Origin: Parietaria judaica
Taxonomy: Eukaryota > Streptophyta > Magnoliopsida > Rosales > Urticaceae
Assembly (NCBI GenBank): GCA_954871525.1
Contig: OX940870.1
Span: 11,625,501-11,689,500, forward strand
DNA length: 64,000 bases
Direction of reading: 5' to 3'
Below, one piece after another: positions 46,844 to 58,552 of this stretch. Made by a program: the position numbers and the translations under genes. A model generated the notes under the pieces. That model saw only the letters and a list, made by a program, of their open reading frames with translations. It was not told the origin of the DNA and ran no database searches. How positions within the stretch are numbered: position 1 is the stretch's first letter; each line of letters starts with the position of its first letter.

Positions 46844-48569
46844 ATGAAGGCTTGGTTCGTTTTGTTCCCGGTTATACTCATATTCATGGCATCGCTTCCC
46901 TCGGTGCTAGGCGGGTGCACGTGCGAGAAGGACGCCGTCGGCGACGATGACAAAACAACGGCCATGAGGTACAAGCTAGTGGCTATAGCGTCGATCCTGG
47001 CCGCGAGCGCAGTGGGCGTGTGCCTGCCCATGGTAGGGAAGGCATTGCCGGCTCTTAGCCCCGAGCGAAACACGTTCTTTCTGATCAAGGCTTTCGCTGC
47101 CGGCGTGATCCTCGCCACAGGGTTCATCCACGTACTTCCCGACGCGTTTGAGCACCTCACGTCGCCGTGCCTCAGCGAAACTCCATGGGAGTTTCCGTTC
47201 ACGGGGTTTGTCGCCATGATGGCGGCCATCGTCACGCTCATGACGGACGCGTTTGCGATGTCGTACTTCAAGAAGGCGCACTCCGGCGGAGAACCAGAGG
47301 CTGCAACGCCTTCAAGCGAAGGTGATGAGGAGATGAATATCCCGAATTGCGCCCAGCAAGTGGACATCCACACGCACGGGCATTCTCACGGCTCGGCTGA
47401 CCGCTCCGGCTCCTCGGAGCTTCTCCGGTACCGTGTCATCTCTCAGGTATGGCCAATGATCACTAATTAGTCGAGAGTATTTAAACTACTAAAATCCCGC
47501 ATTATCGTTGGAAAAAAAAAAGTGTTATAGTATTACGTTCCATACTTGGGCAAAGCTTTTGACATACTTATTTTTCCGTAGCTAAGCTTTTAGTGTTATT
47601 GTATTATCTTTATGCTGTGATGATAAGCCGAAACAATAGACCAAGAATAGAGGCAATAACCCTTAATATCATATTTTTTAAATTAATTGTTTTTTTCTCG
47701 ATTTTTCCGGGATATTTCACCATTGTAACACATATTATCGTATCGCTATTAGGGTGTGAGACATCAAGCCCGTACCATAGAGATTACTAATTTAAATACT
47801 CAATCACTAAATTAGTCCGTATTTGACGGTTTATTAAATTTTTAATCACAGATGCTAGAGTTGGGGATTGTGGTCCACTCGGTAATCATCGGGATTTCGT
47901 TGGGCGCTTCAGAGAGTCCAAAAACAATAAGGCCTTTGGTGGCTGCCCTAACCTTTCATCAATTCTTTGAGGGTATGGGACTCGGTGGCTCTATAGCTCA
48001 GGTAATGAATAATACATTGCTTTTAAAAACACGTTAAATTGTTTTGGTACTATGCCGACACGGTAATCATTGGGATTTTTACTTTCTTATAGTCTTATTT
48101 GAGTCTAGAATTAAAATATGGAAAGAAAAATAGAACACATATTTGAAAATTTTAAATCCAACTTATGTCAAAAGAAGAATCTAAATTTTCTTCGTATTAA
48201 TAACAAGACTTGTGATAAGCTTTATACAGCAATTAATATCGAATGGTTTTTTGGTTTTTGCAGGCCAAGTTCAAGTTGAGAGCCGCGACGATAATGGCAA
48301 TTTTCTTCTCGTTGACAACCCCGATGGGGATTGCGATCGGGATGGGAATATCGAAGCAGTACGATGAGAACAGCACGACCGCGCTCGTAGTGGAAGGCAT
48401 TCTCAACGCAGCCTCCGCAGGGATACTGATATACATGGCGCTCGTGGATCTCTTGGCGGCGGATTTCATGAGTCCGAAGGTACAAAACAACGGGAGGCTC
48501 CAAATAGGAGTCAACGTATTTCTGCTCTTCGGGGCCGGTTGTATGTCTCTATTGGCTATATGGGCTTGA
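46844..48569 (+). CDS. ZIP-family iron/zinc transporter, IRT-like, copy A
   Basis: Three exons (46844-47446, 47852-48001, 48264-48569) with GT-AG introns give 352 residues, usual for plant IRT/ZIP proteins. ZIP proteins move Zn2+, Fe2+ or Mn2+ toward the cytoplasm. The N-terminal hydrophobic segment (residues 1-23, ending SVLGG) looks like a signal peptide and is followed by CTCEKD. Membrane segments are visible at about 45-65, 80-100 and 115-140; TM2 ends [16 protein letters not shown]. The cytoplasmic loop carries the His-rich metal site HTHGHSHG. Exon 2 has the family signature [12 protein letters not shown] and [11 protein letters not shown]; exon 3 has the last three segments, ending LLAIWA. 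All splice junctions keep the frame. The closest subgroup appears to be IRT1/ZIP10-like. No defect is visible. Confidence 0.93.
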
Positions 48570-48870
48570 ACCGACTAGTTAGGTTTATACGGTATCTAGA
48601 AACTTGGATATTCTATTTCTTTTCTTTTTTATTTTATGAGAAACGATGTCGTCTTTTATTAATAACAATATGAATTTTAGGTTTTTATTTTCATCTTTTA
48701 AATTAGGAGAAGAGAATCCAATACGAATAGAGAATGCAAAGACAATCATATTATTAATACAATTAAAAGTAGATAGTTTAAACACGGATTGCGAACTTTG
48801 GAAACGACATCCAACATATATCCGTTACTTCCCTGTGCAAAGAAGTTTAAGGGCAAACGACTACAAATAG

Positions 48871-49589
48871 TAGGGGTGAAAGCGGAACCGGGAATCGGGA
48901 AATTAGTTGTTTTTGGTACCTATTCCAAAAATTTGGAATTTTTATTTTCGGTACCGGTTCCCGGTTCCGGTTGTAAACTTCTCTATTTTTTTGAAAACCG
49001 GAATCGGAACCGGTACTGGGAAAAAGTAAGAAAAGATTTGTAAAAAAATTTGATACTTAACACAAGACAAAAATTATTAGCCGAAACAAAACTTAACACG
49101 AGAGATAGATTTTGCTTGCGAGTGAAATCTTCTAGTTGGAAGACGAAGACATGTAATCGACGGTGGAGGATTCTCGGCGAAGAGAAGAATATGACGTCAC
49201 GATAGATGAGAGAGGGAGAAAAAGAGATTGAAAGGGTCGAGAAAGGAAAATGTTAAATATTAAAACCTAATAACGAAAAAAAATACGCGTAGTTTAAGTC
49301 ATAAAAACGACAAATAACCTAAAAACTACAATACGCATTTAAAATATATAAAAACAACATACTATGAAAACATCTAAAACTACATTTAGTTTAAAACCGG
49401 AACCGGAACCAAAAATCGGGAAATTTCACTTATGGTTCCGGTTCCGGTTCCCGGTTCCATAAACTGTGAACCAGGAAGTATCGGTTCCCAGTTTAGAATT
49501 AAATTTCCCTTTTTAAAAAAAAAACTGTTCCGGGACCGATACCGGAACCGGGACAAAACCGGGAAACGGTTGCAAAATTTTCACCGCTA
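48871..49589. mobile_element. hAT-type MITE (719 bp) with near-perfect 8-bp TSD
   Basis: Left end TAGGGGTGAAAGCGG, right end inverse TAGCGGTGAAAATTT. Flanks ACAAATAG (48863-48870) and ACAGATAG (49590-49597) match at 7 of 8 bases. The subterminal regions are full of GGTTCCGG/CCGGAACC repeats. The first 361 bp are also present in copy B (58011-58372), so it was there before the duplication. Confidence 0.8.
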
Positions 49590-49599
49590 ACAGATAGTC

Positions 49600-51430
49600 T
49601 AGTATTCGGTCTTTCTCTCTCTCCTCACACTCGAGCTTCTCCAATGGCGTACACGACCACTCGAGCAACCCACCCTCACCCTCACCCTCACTCACTGAAA
49701 CCTCTCTTGTCTCTCTCCATCGCAACCCGCCCTCACCGAAACCTCTCTTCTCGTCGGTGCTTCGATCGCTCACACTTCGAGGGTCGACCCGAACCCAGTC
49801 GCCAGAACCCAGAATTTCGCAGCCCACCTTCACCGAGCCCTAAACCTCTCTTATCGTCGACCCGAACCCAGAATTTCGACTAGAAGCTCGATCGGAAACC
49901 ACTCGCCGAGCCCTCGACGCCGAAACCCCGACCCTCTTTCCCGCACGCTCTTCGTCTTCAAGTATGCTTCCTGGGTATTGGCATTTTCAGGGTTATAGCG
50001 ATTTCTGAATATAGTAGCTTGATGGTTAGGTTTGTTTTTTTAGGGTTTTCTGGGTCGGGGATTTGACATTTGACACTTTAGTTTTGAGTTTAGTACGTTT
50101 TGCTTGTATGATTTTGTTCGTCTTGCGCTTGCTGACTCATGTGTTGCGGATCCTAGGAAGACAGGAAACTCTGAGGAATGTGTTCTTCTCGCTCTTGTTT
50201 CCGTGTCCGAAACGCGGATGCTAAGAGAGTGTGCTTGTGCGATTTTGTTTGCGTATCTCAAACTTTCTTTGTAATACCAATTTCCTCGATCAAGTCGTCT
50301 TGTCTCTCTGCAGAAACCGCTCGAATCTCTGTCGAACTCAGATTAATTAGTGTGACTGCTTTTGTGTTGTGTTGTGTTGTTGCTACCCGTGTCCTCGTTC
50401 TCTTCTCGTGTAGTTTTCGCAACACTTGAGAAGTGCCTTTCTCTAGTTAATAAATATAATACTGAATTCAAATTCACATCTTTTTTAACTTTATTTATAG
50501 CTTTCTAATTCTATTACTTTTTTAATTTCCCAATAGACTGTGCTTATACATCACTTTCTTGCACAGAATCGAACTCAAAATTGTTAGCAAGTTATTGTTG
50601 CAGTGATGCAAATTTTCGCTGATGTAAGCAAACAATTCATCAGTGACTTTCCTTTTCTCTTTTTTGTTGACACTTCATTCATTCTGCTAAAAAGAGAATC
50701 TTGGCTTTGTTAGGGGGATTTTACAGATGTGAAACGTACTTCAGATAAGTTATGGTATGGATACTCTGAGAAAATGGACTCGTTCTTCAAAGCTTGTATA
50801 GTTCAGTTCAGACACTAGAGTGCGGTGAATGAGTAAGACAAGTCGTTGAGTTCTGTATTTTAAGATTGTTCATGTGTCTGATTAATGTATATTTTTTTAT
50901 AAGTTATAGAAATATATAATGGATCAAACTCTGACTTATTTTCTGCTAATTTTGTAAGGACGAAACAATCTATCACAAGAAGAATTTGTCTCTGATCAAC
51001 GTTTTTAAAGTCGCTGATGATCTATTTACTGACATGTCATTCAGTTTTCTCTTCTGCAAGGTATTTATTGGTTTATTTCAGCTAACTACTTGCATTACCT
51101 AATTCCCGAATCCTAGCAGTAGTTCACAGTGTCAGTATTTACCGTGTCCAGAATAAATCAAGTCGGTCGTGCATATGTAATTCTAATTTTTCTAAGAATA
51201 ATGTTTAATATGATATGTTAAAGATTTTAATAGTATTAATTTTTACAATTTTTTTATCACGTGGTAATACCAAACTTTGTGCTGCTTTTACTACTCATAG
51301 GCGTTAAACGACACTAAAAGCTCATAAAACGACACCGAATTGCAATAACCAATCTTAAATATTTGAAAAAGTTATAGTTCCGAAAACACCCACCGAATTT
51401 CTGGTAAATCGCCCTACTTACATGTTAGCA
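49600..51430. other. Gene-like but unassigned region
   Basis: A TC-rich leader and an 80-codon frame (49644-49883) rich in Pro, Ser and His look like a plant 5' UTR and first exon. Exon-like pieces with splice signals follow, for example after TTTTGTAAG at 50959 to CTGCAAG before GTATTT at 51060 (DETIYHKKNLSLINVFKVAD). I cannot assign a family. The segment 51114-51190 reappears at 59166-59240. Confidence 0.35.
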
Positions 51431-51439
51431 TTGTTTAAC

Positions 51440-51908
51440 GGGTTAATGATGGCAAAAACACTCAAAGTTTGATCAAAGAACTCCTCGGGTACTCAAAGTT
51501 TAAAAATGGTGGTAAAAATACCCAAAGTCATATTTGGGGAGTTGACCACTCCAATCTCGTAACACCGTTAATTTACATGTTAACTCTGACCACGCAGACA
51601 AACGTGGGTTGCCGACAGAACAATTTTTTCCACGTTGACAAGCCCACATCAGCCTCGTTTACGAGAAAACAACGAATTAAACCCCTAAGTAATACTATTT
51701 AATACAACTAATTCAACCTCTAATGATTATATTTAACGGAACAGATTTTTCAACGTGGCCAGAGTTATTAGGTAAGTTAATGGCATTACAAGAATGAAGT
51801 GGTCAACTCCCCAAATGTGACTTCGTGTATTTTTGCCATCACTTTTAAACTTTAGGTACCCGAGGGGTTCTTTGACCAAACTTTTAATATTTTTGCCGTC
51901 ATTAACCC
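51440..51908. mobile_element. MULE-type MITE (469 bp), ~110-bp TIRs, perfect 9-bp TSD
   Basis: TIRs start GGGTTAATGATGGCAAAAA and GGGTTAATGACGGCAAAAA and stay alignable for about 110 bp, to GGGGAGTTGACCACT. The 9 bp TTGTTTAAC is duplicated exactly at 51431-51439 and 51909-51917. There is no coding capacity; frames in it are TIR sequence. Confidence 0.93.
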
Positions 51909-51917
51909 TTGTTTAAC

Positions 51918-52626
51918 AGTTTCTTTTATTATTTTTATTATTTTTTTATTTCTAACTTCTAAGTAAGTTTGAATTTCAACACGTTTTTTTTTTTTTTTTA
52001 GTTTGTTAAACGACACAACTACCATGAAAGAGTGAAAGAACTCTTCATCCCCAAATTGACACCCAATTTCTACTGCAATCATCGGAACATATTAAATAAA
52101 CATAAACTGAAGAACGAAAAATAAATCAAGACACAATTTTAGAGAGAGGTTCGGCCGTAGATCGAAATCCGATCTCCGACGTACGTCCTCTCTTCGGCGA
52201 ATATATCCGGACGCCATGCACTATAGGATCTTCGAGTTCCGATTACACACTCATCCACGCCTATCTCTCACCGTACATCGACCGATCCGATCAAACCAGT
52301 ACAATCCCTAGATAAGCATTACATAGTGAATTCGAACTCAAGAGAAACAAACCAAAGAGTAGGTGAAACTAGAAACCCTAGAGAGAAGAACCCTAAAACC
52401 CCCACCAGAAAACCCCCCTTTTCTCTTCCTTCTCACTATCAAATTCCAATCTGAGAACAATCCAAATAAGAGGTTGAAGGAGGATGCCTCACAGCCGTTG
52501 GATTAATCTTTATCGTGTGGCTCAAAGTCGTCCTAGCACAAGTAGTAATGACATGTCGCTCTTTGACATCTCTTTGTCGTTTTGGGCTTTGGCCCGCAAA
52601 TGGGCTTCACCAATTACAACACACGC

Positions 52627-52687
<61 letters not shown>

Positions 52688-53095
52688 ATATGAATAAGGA
52701 TGTATAACTTCTAAAATTTGTACACCTGTAGTACATGCAAGTATCAATATAAGAAATAACCCTCTTTCTTTCTTTTGGCCAATTAATTAATACTAATGTA
52801 CTAATTTTGTTATTTCACGTGAAGATAATAAAGGTTATTCATGAATACCTTCAATCTCCTTGGCTATAAGACGAATGGAAAACTTGATGGAAGAGTAGGA
52901 GCTATGGCTTTTTTTTTTTTCCAAGATGAAAAAAAATCAGATTTTTACTTCCCTGATTATAGAGGAGGTAATCTGCCACATACTTCTTAGTTAATTTGCC
53001 ATGACACTAAGCTCTCTCAAGAGAGAGAAATGTGGAATTCTAATTTATGTGACTCTTGGCAATCATTCACATTTTTAAATCTTACATATAGATAA
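51918..53095. other. Intergenic, with TA microsatellite
   Basis: No gene is recognised. 52627-52683 is a (TA)n microsatellite of nearly 60 bp. The region 52140-52400 has gene-leader-like composition without an assignable frame. Confidence 0.5.
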
Positions 53096-53104
53096 ATAAA
53101 AGTT

Positions 53105-54901
53105 GAGAAATCTTACTAGATAACCACGTTCTAACGTTTAAATTGCAATTTAACAAACGTGTCGTTTTAATTAGCAAAATAGCCATTTTTAATGACGTGG
53201 CATTTTAACCACAAAATTCATTCCTATATTGCCCTTTTTAAATTTTATTTAATTATTTTCGTTTTTATTTTTTTAACAAGATTTATAATTTATGCAAATT
53301 TTTAGGTATTAAATTCCTGATATATTGGTTGGCTTATTCAACCCTCATTTTTCTCTCTCTCTGATCGCTTTTTCAGATCCCCATCCCCTTTTTTCTCCCT
53401 CTTTCACTCTCGGAAGACGACGACCAAAACTAACAAGACCAGAGCTTCCTTCAAGAACATCCCAGGTACTCTCTCTCTATTATCTCTATCTGATATGACT
53501 TTCCTCACTTCTCTTTCCATTACATCTCTGATTCTTTTTGGTGCAGGTATATACTCAAAAGATGAGTGGAAAATCTTCGAGGGATGGCAATGGCTTGGGA
53601 GGAACGGCGATGGAGGTGAAGTTAGAGAGGTCAGGCCATCGTGAACTTGTCGAAGTGAGTTTTTCGTGTTTTATTTACTCGTTCTGGCAATTGCATTCTA
53701 TATTTATATGGTTTTTGTTTTTGTTTTTGGGGTATTGATTCTATCGAACTTTAAAGTATGGGGTGTTTTCTTTTGCAGGATGAAATATTTTCGAGGGTTA
53801 AGGATTGAATTTCGACTTGGAGTTTCCTTCCGAAAGGTATTTTTGTATTTTATATCTGTTCTGAAACTAGCGTCTCTAGGGCGTATCTGAGATGTGCAGT
53901 GTTTTGACAAATATATCGATCTTTGTTCATATGTTTTGCAGGTGGTGAAGCATGAACGCATCGAATCGACTTTGGCCATGGTTTGAGCTCTAATCTTCGA
54001 CGGTGATCTACATTCTTTTAATTTCGCTAATTTCGCGCTTTTCGGATTCGATTTCGTAGGAGAAAGAAATTCGGAGATAAGCTGAGAATCGCTGGATATC
54101 GGAGTCTCGGAACAAAAAATTGGGTCAGAGTGCGGCGCAGCGTTAGCTCGCTGGCGATTTTTTACTCTTGTTTTGTCGTATAATTTCTGTTTACTCGTGT
54201 TTATTACTGTAAAAGTATGTTAATTCGAAATATAAATCTATGTTAATTGGTTTTTTTTGTGTAATTTCTGTTTATTCGTGTTTATACGAATTGTAAATGT
54301 ATGTTAATTCGAAATATAAATGTATGTTAATTGGTTTTGCTGTGTAATTTATGTTTATTCTTGTTTATACGAATTGTAAATGTATGTTAATTCGAATTGT
54401 AAATGTAGGTTGGTTGGTTTATTCGTGTAAGTGTATGTTAATTCGAATTGTAAATCCACGTTTATTGGTTTATTCGTGTAAATGTATGTTAAATCGAATT
54501 GTTAATTTGATTAATGTTTTTTAATTTAAATTGTTTTAAATTATTAATATGGTTAATTTGAATTGATGTTTGTTAAGAAATTTGAATTTTAAAAATTGAA
54601 AAACGTTTTTATATTTAAATTTAAAAGTTGATTTTTTTTTTTAAATTTGGAATTCAAATATTTGTTTCCTAATTTATTATTTTTTTGATTTTTTTAAAAT
54701 TAAAATAAATTCGTAATAATTATTATTTATTTAAATAATTTTTTTAATTTTAATTTTAATTTTTATATTAATTATTATTAATAATAAGGGTCGTTTAGTC
54801 ATTTTATATCTGTGATTTATTGGCTATGTCACAAAATTAATCAAATAATGATTATTTTAACAATTTTAAAATATTGAGGTGGCTAATTATCTTAAACTCT
54901 C
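53105..54901. mobile_element. MULE, Pack-MULE candidate, with 9-bp TSD
   Basis: Inverted ends: GAGAAATCTTACTAGATAACCAC on the left, and GAGAGTTTAAGATAATTAGCC read inward on the right. Flanks ATAAAAGTT (53096-53104) and ATAAAAGTA (54902-54910) match at 8 of 9 bases. There is no transposase. The interior (53340-54160) has a TC-rich leader and exon-like pieces with GT-AG borders, consistent with a captured gene 5' end; the right half is AT-rich repeats with TGTATGTTAATTCGAAT units (54200-54500). Confidence 0.75.
53560..53980 (+). other. Captured exon-like pieces in the MULE, unassigned
   Basis: Following GTGCAG at 53547 a frame reads MSGKSSRDGNGLGG... to RSGHRELVE before a donor GTGAGT at 53654; a further short piece follows TTTGCAG at 53779. 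I do not recognise the parent gene. Preserved splice sites suggest capture of genomic DNA rather than cDNA. Confidence 0.4.
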
Positions 54902-55310
54902 ATAAAAGTAAGTCGGTTATGAGTGTGTTGGTAAGATAGAGCTAAGTTTTACCATTTAAAAATTAAAAAAAATAAGCATACATAGATTTGGTCAAAACTC
55001 AAAAGAAACAAAGGTAAGGTTAAATAACTTAACTATAGTAACCAAGATATATAATTAGAAATAGTTAAAATCGAGTGACACCTCGTAAGGTTGCACGAGA
55101 AGTATTAAAATAAGAGTTTATATCACGGCCTTCATGTACCCTCATATTCATGAAAAGGTCATCAAATATGTCAATACGATCTCAATATCAAGATGAGTTT
55201 ACAACCTATCCAATTATCATAAAGAATTTAGAAAGATAATGCAGGACAAATAAACACAATAATATCATTTTTCATATATAAATAAAAATACAGACACTAC
55301 AGCTTGACAG

Positions 55311-55918
55311 CACGTGGGCCACTTCTTGAGAGAATAGCGCAATGGTGAATTTTGACTCAACGTCATGAGAAGTACATAAAACCGTTTTTATAAAAATAAA
55401 AAAAAATTGTTGACAGATACATAAATATAAAAGCATTTTTATTTTCATAAATAAATCATTATAATCCTTATGTTAGCTCTGTTAATAATTATTCCTTTTA
55501 TTTGTATACATACATATATATATATATATATAGATTGTTGTACACGTGTTATTTCATTAAGAAAGCATATTTATCCACAATATTATCATAGTCGATATGA
55601 TGATATAGTTTCAACCGTGGTTCACAATATTTTTCCTTTGTTTTAGGTATTTTTTTAACAAACCACGCGTCATTTATTTATCGATATATATACATTATTT
55701 TAAAATTATATAATCTATTACCGTAAATTTTAGTGCTAAAATAATAAATAGACGTATATATATATCTACCTAGCTAAAATAATTGTCCATATACATTTAT
55801 CTATTAGATATCGTAATCTTATATCTATAGTACTTAATTCTACATATTATTTATTTTATTTATCTATTAGATATTGTAATCTTATATCGTACCATCACAT
55901 ACTATATATATAAGTAAG
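55311..55918 (+). promoter_or_regulatory. ZIP promoter region, copy B
   Basis: The same two CACGTG sites (55311-55316 and 55543-55548) and TATATATAAG before the start codon as in copy A. The TA microsatellite between them is longer (about 55514-55531), the most obvious promoter difference. Confidence 0.45.
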
Positions 55919-55983
55919 TAAGTTCACATATTCCTGCTCATCTTTCTAAGTCGTTGATATCAAAAAAGAAAAAAAAATTGACG

Positions 55984-57709
55984 ATGAAGGCTTGGTTCGT
56001 TTTGTTCCCGGTTATACTCATATTCATGGCATCGCTTCCCTCGGTGCTAGGCGGGTGCACGTGCGAGAAGGACGCCGTCGGCGACGATGACAAAACAACG
56101 GCCATGAGGTACAAGCTAGTGGCTATAGCGTCGATCCTGGCCGCGAGCGCAGTGGGCGTGTGCCTGCCCATGGTAGGGAAGGCATTGCCGGCTCTTAGCC
56201 CCGAGCGAAACACGTTCTTTCTGATCAAGGCTTTCGCTGCCGGCGTGATCCTCGCCACAGGGTTCATCCACGTACTTCCCGACGCGTTTGAGCACCTCAC
56301 GTCGCCGTGCCTCAGCGAAACTCCATGGGAGTTTCCGTTCACGGGGTTTGTCGCCATGATGGCGGCCATCGTCACGCTCATGACGGACGCGTTTGCGATG
56401 TCGTACTTCAAGAAGGCGCACTCCGGCGGAGAACCAGAGGCTGCAACGCCTTCAAGCGAAGGTGATGAGGAGATGAATATCCCGAATTGCGCCCAGCAAG
56501 TGGACATCCACACGCACGGGCATTCTCACGGCTCGGCTGACCGCTCCGGCTCCTCGGAGCTTCTCCGGTACCGTGTCATCTCTCAGGTATGGCCAATGAT
56601 CACTAATTAGTCGAGAGTATTTAAACTACTAAAATCCCGCATTATCGTTGGAAAAAAAAAAGTGTTATAGTATTACGTTCCATACTTGGGCAAAGCTTTT
56701 GACATACTTATTTTTCCGTAGCTAAGCTTTTAGTGTTATTGTATTATCTTTATGCTGTGATGATAAGCCGAAACAATAGACCAAGAATAGAGGCAATAAC
56801 CCTTAATATCATATTTTTTAAATTAATTGTTTTTTTCTCGATTTTTCCGGGATATTTCACCATTGTAACACATATTATCGTATCGCTATTAGGGTGTGAG
56901 ACATCAAGCCCGTACCATAGAGATTACTAATTTAAATACTCAATCACTAAATTAGTCCGTATTTGACGGTTTATTAAATTTTTAATCACAGATGCTAGAG
57001 TTGGGGATTGTGGTCCACTCGGTAATCATCGGGATTTCGTTGGGCGCTTCAGAGAGTCCAAAAACAATAAGGCCTTTGGTGGCTGCCCTAACCTTTCATC
57101 AATTCTTTGAGGGTATGGGACTCGGTGGCTCTATAGCTCAGGTAATGAATAATACATTGCTTTTAAAAACACGTTAAATTGTTTTGGTACTATGCCGACA
57201 CGGTAATCATTGGGATTTTTACTTTCTTATAGTCTTATTTGAGTCTAGAATTAAAATATGGAAAGAAAAATAGAACACATATTTGAAAATTTTAAATCCA
57301 ACTTATGTCAAAAGAAGAATCTAAATTTTCTTCGTATTAATAACAAGACTTGTGATAAGCTTTATACAGCAATTAATATCGAATGGTTTTTTGGTTTTTG
57401 CAGGCCAAGTTCAAGTTGAGAGCCGCGACGATAATGGCAATTTTCTTCTCGTTGACAACCCCGATGGGGATTGCGATCGGGATGGGAATATCGAAGCAGT
57501 ACGATGAGAACAGCACGACCGCGCTCGTAGTGGAAGGCATTCTCAACGCAGCCTCCGCAGGGATACTGATATACATGGCGCTCGTGGATCTCTTGGCGGC
57601 GGATTTCATGAGTCCGAAGGTACAAAACAACGGGAGGCTCCAAATAGGAGTCAACGTATTTCTGCTCTTCGGGGCCGGTTGTATGTCTCTATTGGCTATA
57701 TGGGCTTGA
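55984..57709 (+). CDS. ZIP-family iron/zinc transporter, IRT-like, copy B
   Basis: Exons 55984-56586, 56992-57141 and 57404-57709 encode a 352-residue protein that appears identical to copy A: same signal peptide, His-rich loop (HTHGHSHG), ZIP signature ([12 protein letters not shown]) and C-terminus. The introns are also near-identical. Both copies therefore look functional, and the duplication is very recent or the copies have been homogenised. Because copy B keeps the same 0.9-kb upstream sequence, it probably shares regulation with copy A. The alternative that one copy is an assembly artefact is addressed in the findings. Confidence 0.92.
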
Positions 57710-58010
57710 ACCGACTAGTTAGGTTTATACGGTATCTAGAAACTTGGATATTCTATTTCTTTTCTTTTTTATTTTATGAGAAACGATGTCGTCTTTTATT
57801 AATAACAATATGAATTTTAGGTTTTTATTTTCATCTTTTAAATTAGGAGAAGAGAATCCAATACGAATAGAGAATGCAAAGACAATCATATTATTAATAC
57901 AATTAAAAGTAGATAGTTTAAACACGGATTGCGAACTTTGGAAACGACATCCAACATATATCCGTTACTTCCCTGTGCAAAGAAGTTTAAGGGCAAACGA
58001 CTACAAATAG

Positions 58011-58372
58011 TAGGGGTGAAAGCGGAACCGGGAATCGGGAAATTAGTTGTTTTTGGTACCTATTCCAAAAATTTGGGATTTTTATTTTCGGTACCGGTTC
58101 CCGGTTCCGGTTGTAAACTTCTCTATTTTTTTGAAAACCGGAATCGGAACCGGTACTGGGAAAAAGTAAGAAAAGATTTGTAAAAAAATTTGATACCTTA
58201 ACACAAGACAAAAATTATTAGCCGAAACAAAACTTAACACGAGAGATAGATTTTGCTTGCGAGTGAAATCTTCTAGTTGGAAGACGAAGACATGTAATCG
58301 ACGGTGGAGGATTCTCGGCGAAGAGAAGAATATGACGTCACGATAGATGAGAGAGGGAGAAAAAGAGATTGA
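58011..58372. mobile_element. Truncated copy of the TAGGGGTG hAT MITE
   Basis: The left 361 bp of the MITE at 48871, cut off at the end of duplication copy B. Confidence 0.8.
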
Positions 58373-58394
58373 GAGCCTTCTTCGCCCACATCGG

Positions 58395-58500
58395 CGACGC
58401 CTCCGGGATCCGTGCTCCATGTCGACGATGGCAAAGTCGTAGCCGGCGAGGCCGGCGATCTCGGCGATGGTGGGCGAGAAGCTCAGGAGGAAGATGTCCT
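58395..58500 (-). pseudogene. HpcH/HpaI aldolase fragment
   Basis: On the minus strand about 30 codons read LLSFSPTIAEIAGLAGYDFA then IVDMEHG, closely matching the N-terminal conserved segment of HpcH/HpaI-family aldolases (2-keto-3-deoxy sugar acid aldolase-like, present in plants), where the Glu-His of MEHG lies next to the active site. After MEHG the frame breaks. Local GC is far higher than in the flanks. It lies between the end of duplication copy B and a 22-bp hairpin that resembles a transposon end, so it is probably a fragment carried by a TIR transposon. Confidence 0.65.
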
Positions 58501-58552
58501 AGAATTTGAAGGACACTAAGGGATTTCACACCCTTAGTGTCCTTCAAATTCT
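58501..58552. repeat. Perfect 22-bp inverted repeat with 8-nt loop
   Basis: The arms are 58501-58522 (AGAATTTGAAGGACACTAAG then GG) and 58531-58552, with loop ATTTCACA. The right arm plus following bases recur inverted at 59546-59584, so the hairpin may be two abutting transposon ends rather than a terminator. Confidence 0.8.

Larger units (their letters stand above)
45950..49231 (+). repeat. Segmental duplication, copy A (3.28 kb, ZIP gene unit)
   Basis: Nearly identical to 55094-58372. It starts at CACGAGAAGTATTAAAATAA and ends at AAAAGAGATTGA. The offset is 9,140 bp across the gene. It contains about 0.9 kb upstream of the ZIP start codon, the whole gene, and about 360 bp of the MITE that follows. 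Confidence 0.95.
55094..58372 (+). repeat. Segmental duplication, copy B (3.28 kb, ZIP gene unit)
   Basis: Second copy of 45950-49231. Differences seen by eye are in non-coding DNA: a longer TA tract near 55515, a shorter TTTA tract near 55850, and a few single bases. It ends abruptly at AAAAGAGATTGA inside the TAGGGGTG MITE and joins an unrelated GC-rich segment. Confidence 0.95.

Noticed and set aside
46798..47373. 191-codon minus-strand frame opposite ZIP exon 1 (and its twin at 55938-56513)
   Set aside because: It is a shadow of the GC-rich ZIP coding strand with no recognised motif; the plus strand has clear ZIP signatures and splice sites.
52484..52697. Frames ending in Tyr-Ile repeats
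   Set aside because: They run into the (TA)n microsatellite; no protein-like content.
58501..58552. Hairpin as a transcription terminator or microRNA precursor
   Set aside because: Plants do not use such terminators, and the arms recur inverted about 1 kb away, so transposon ends explain it better; the loop of 8 nt is short for a plant precursor.
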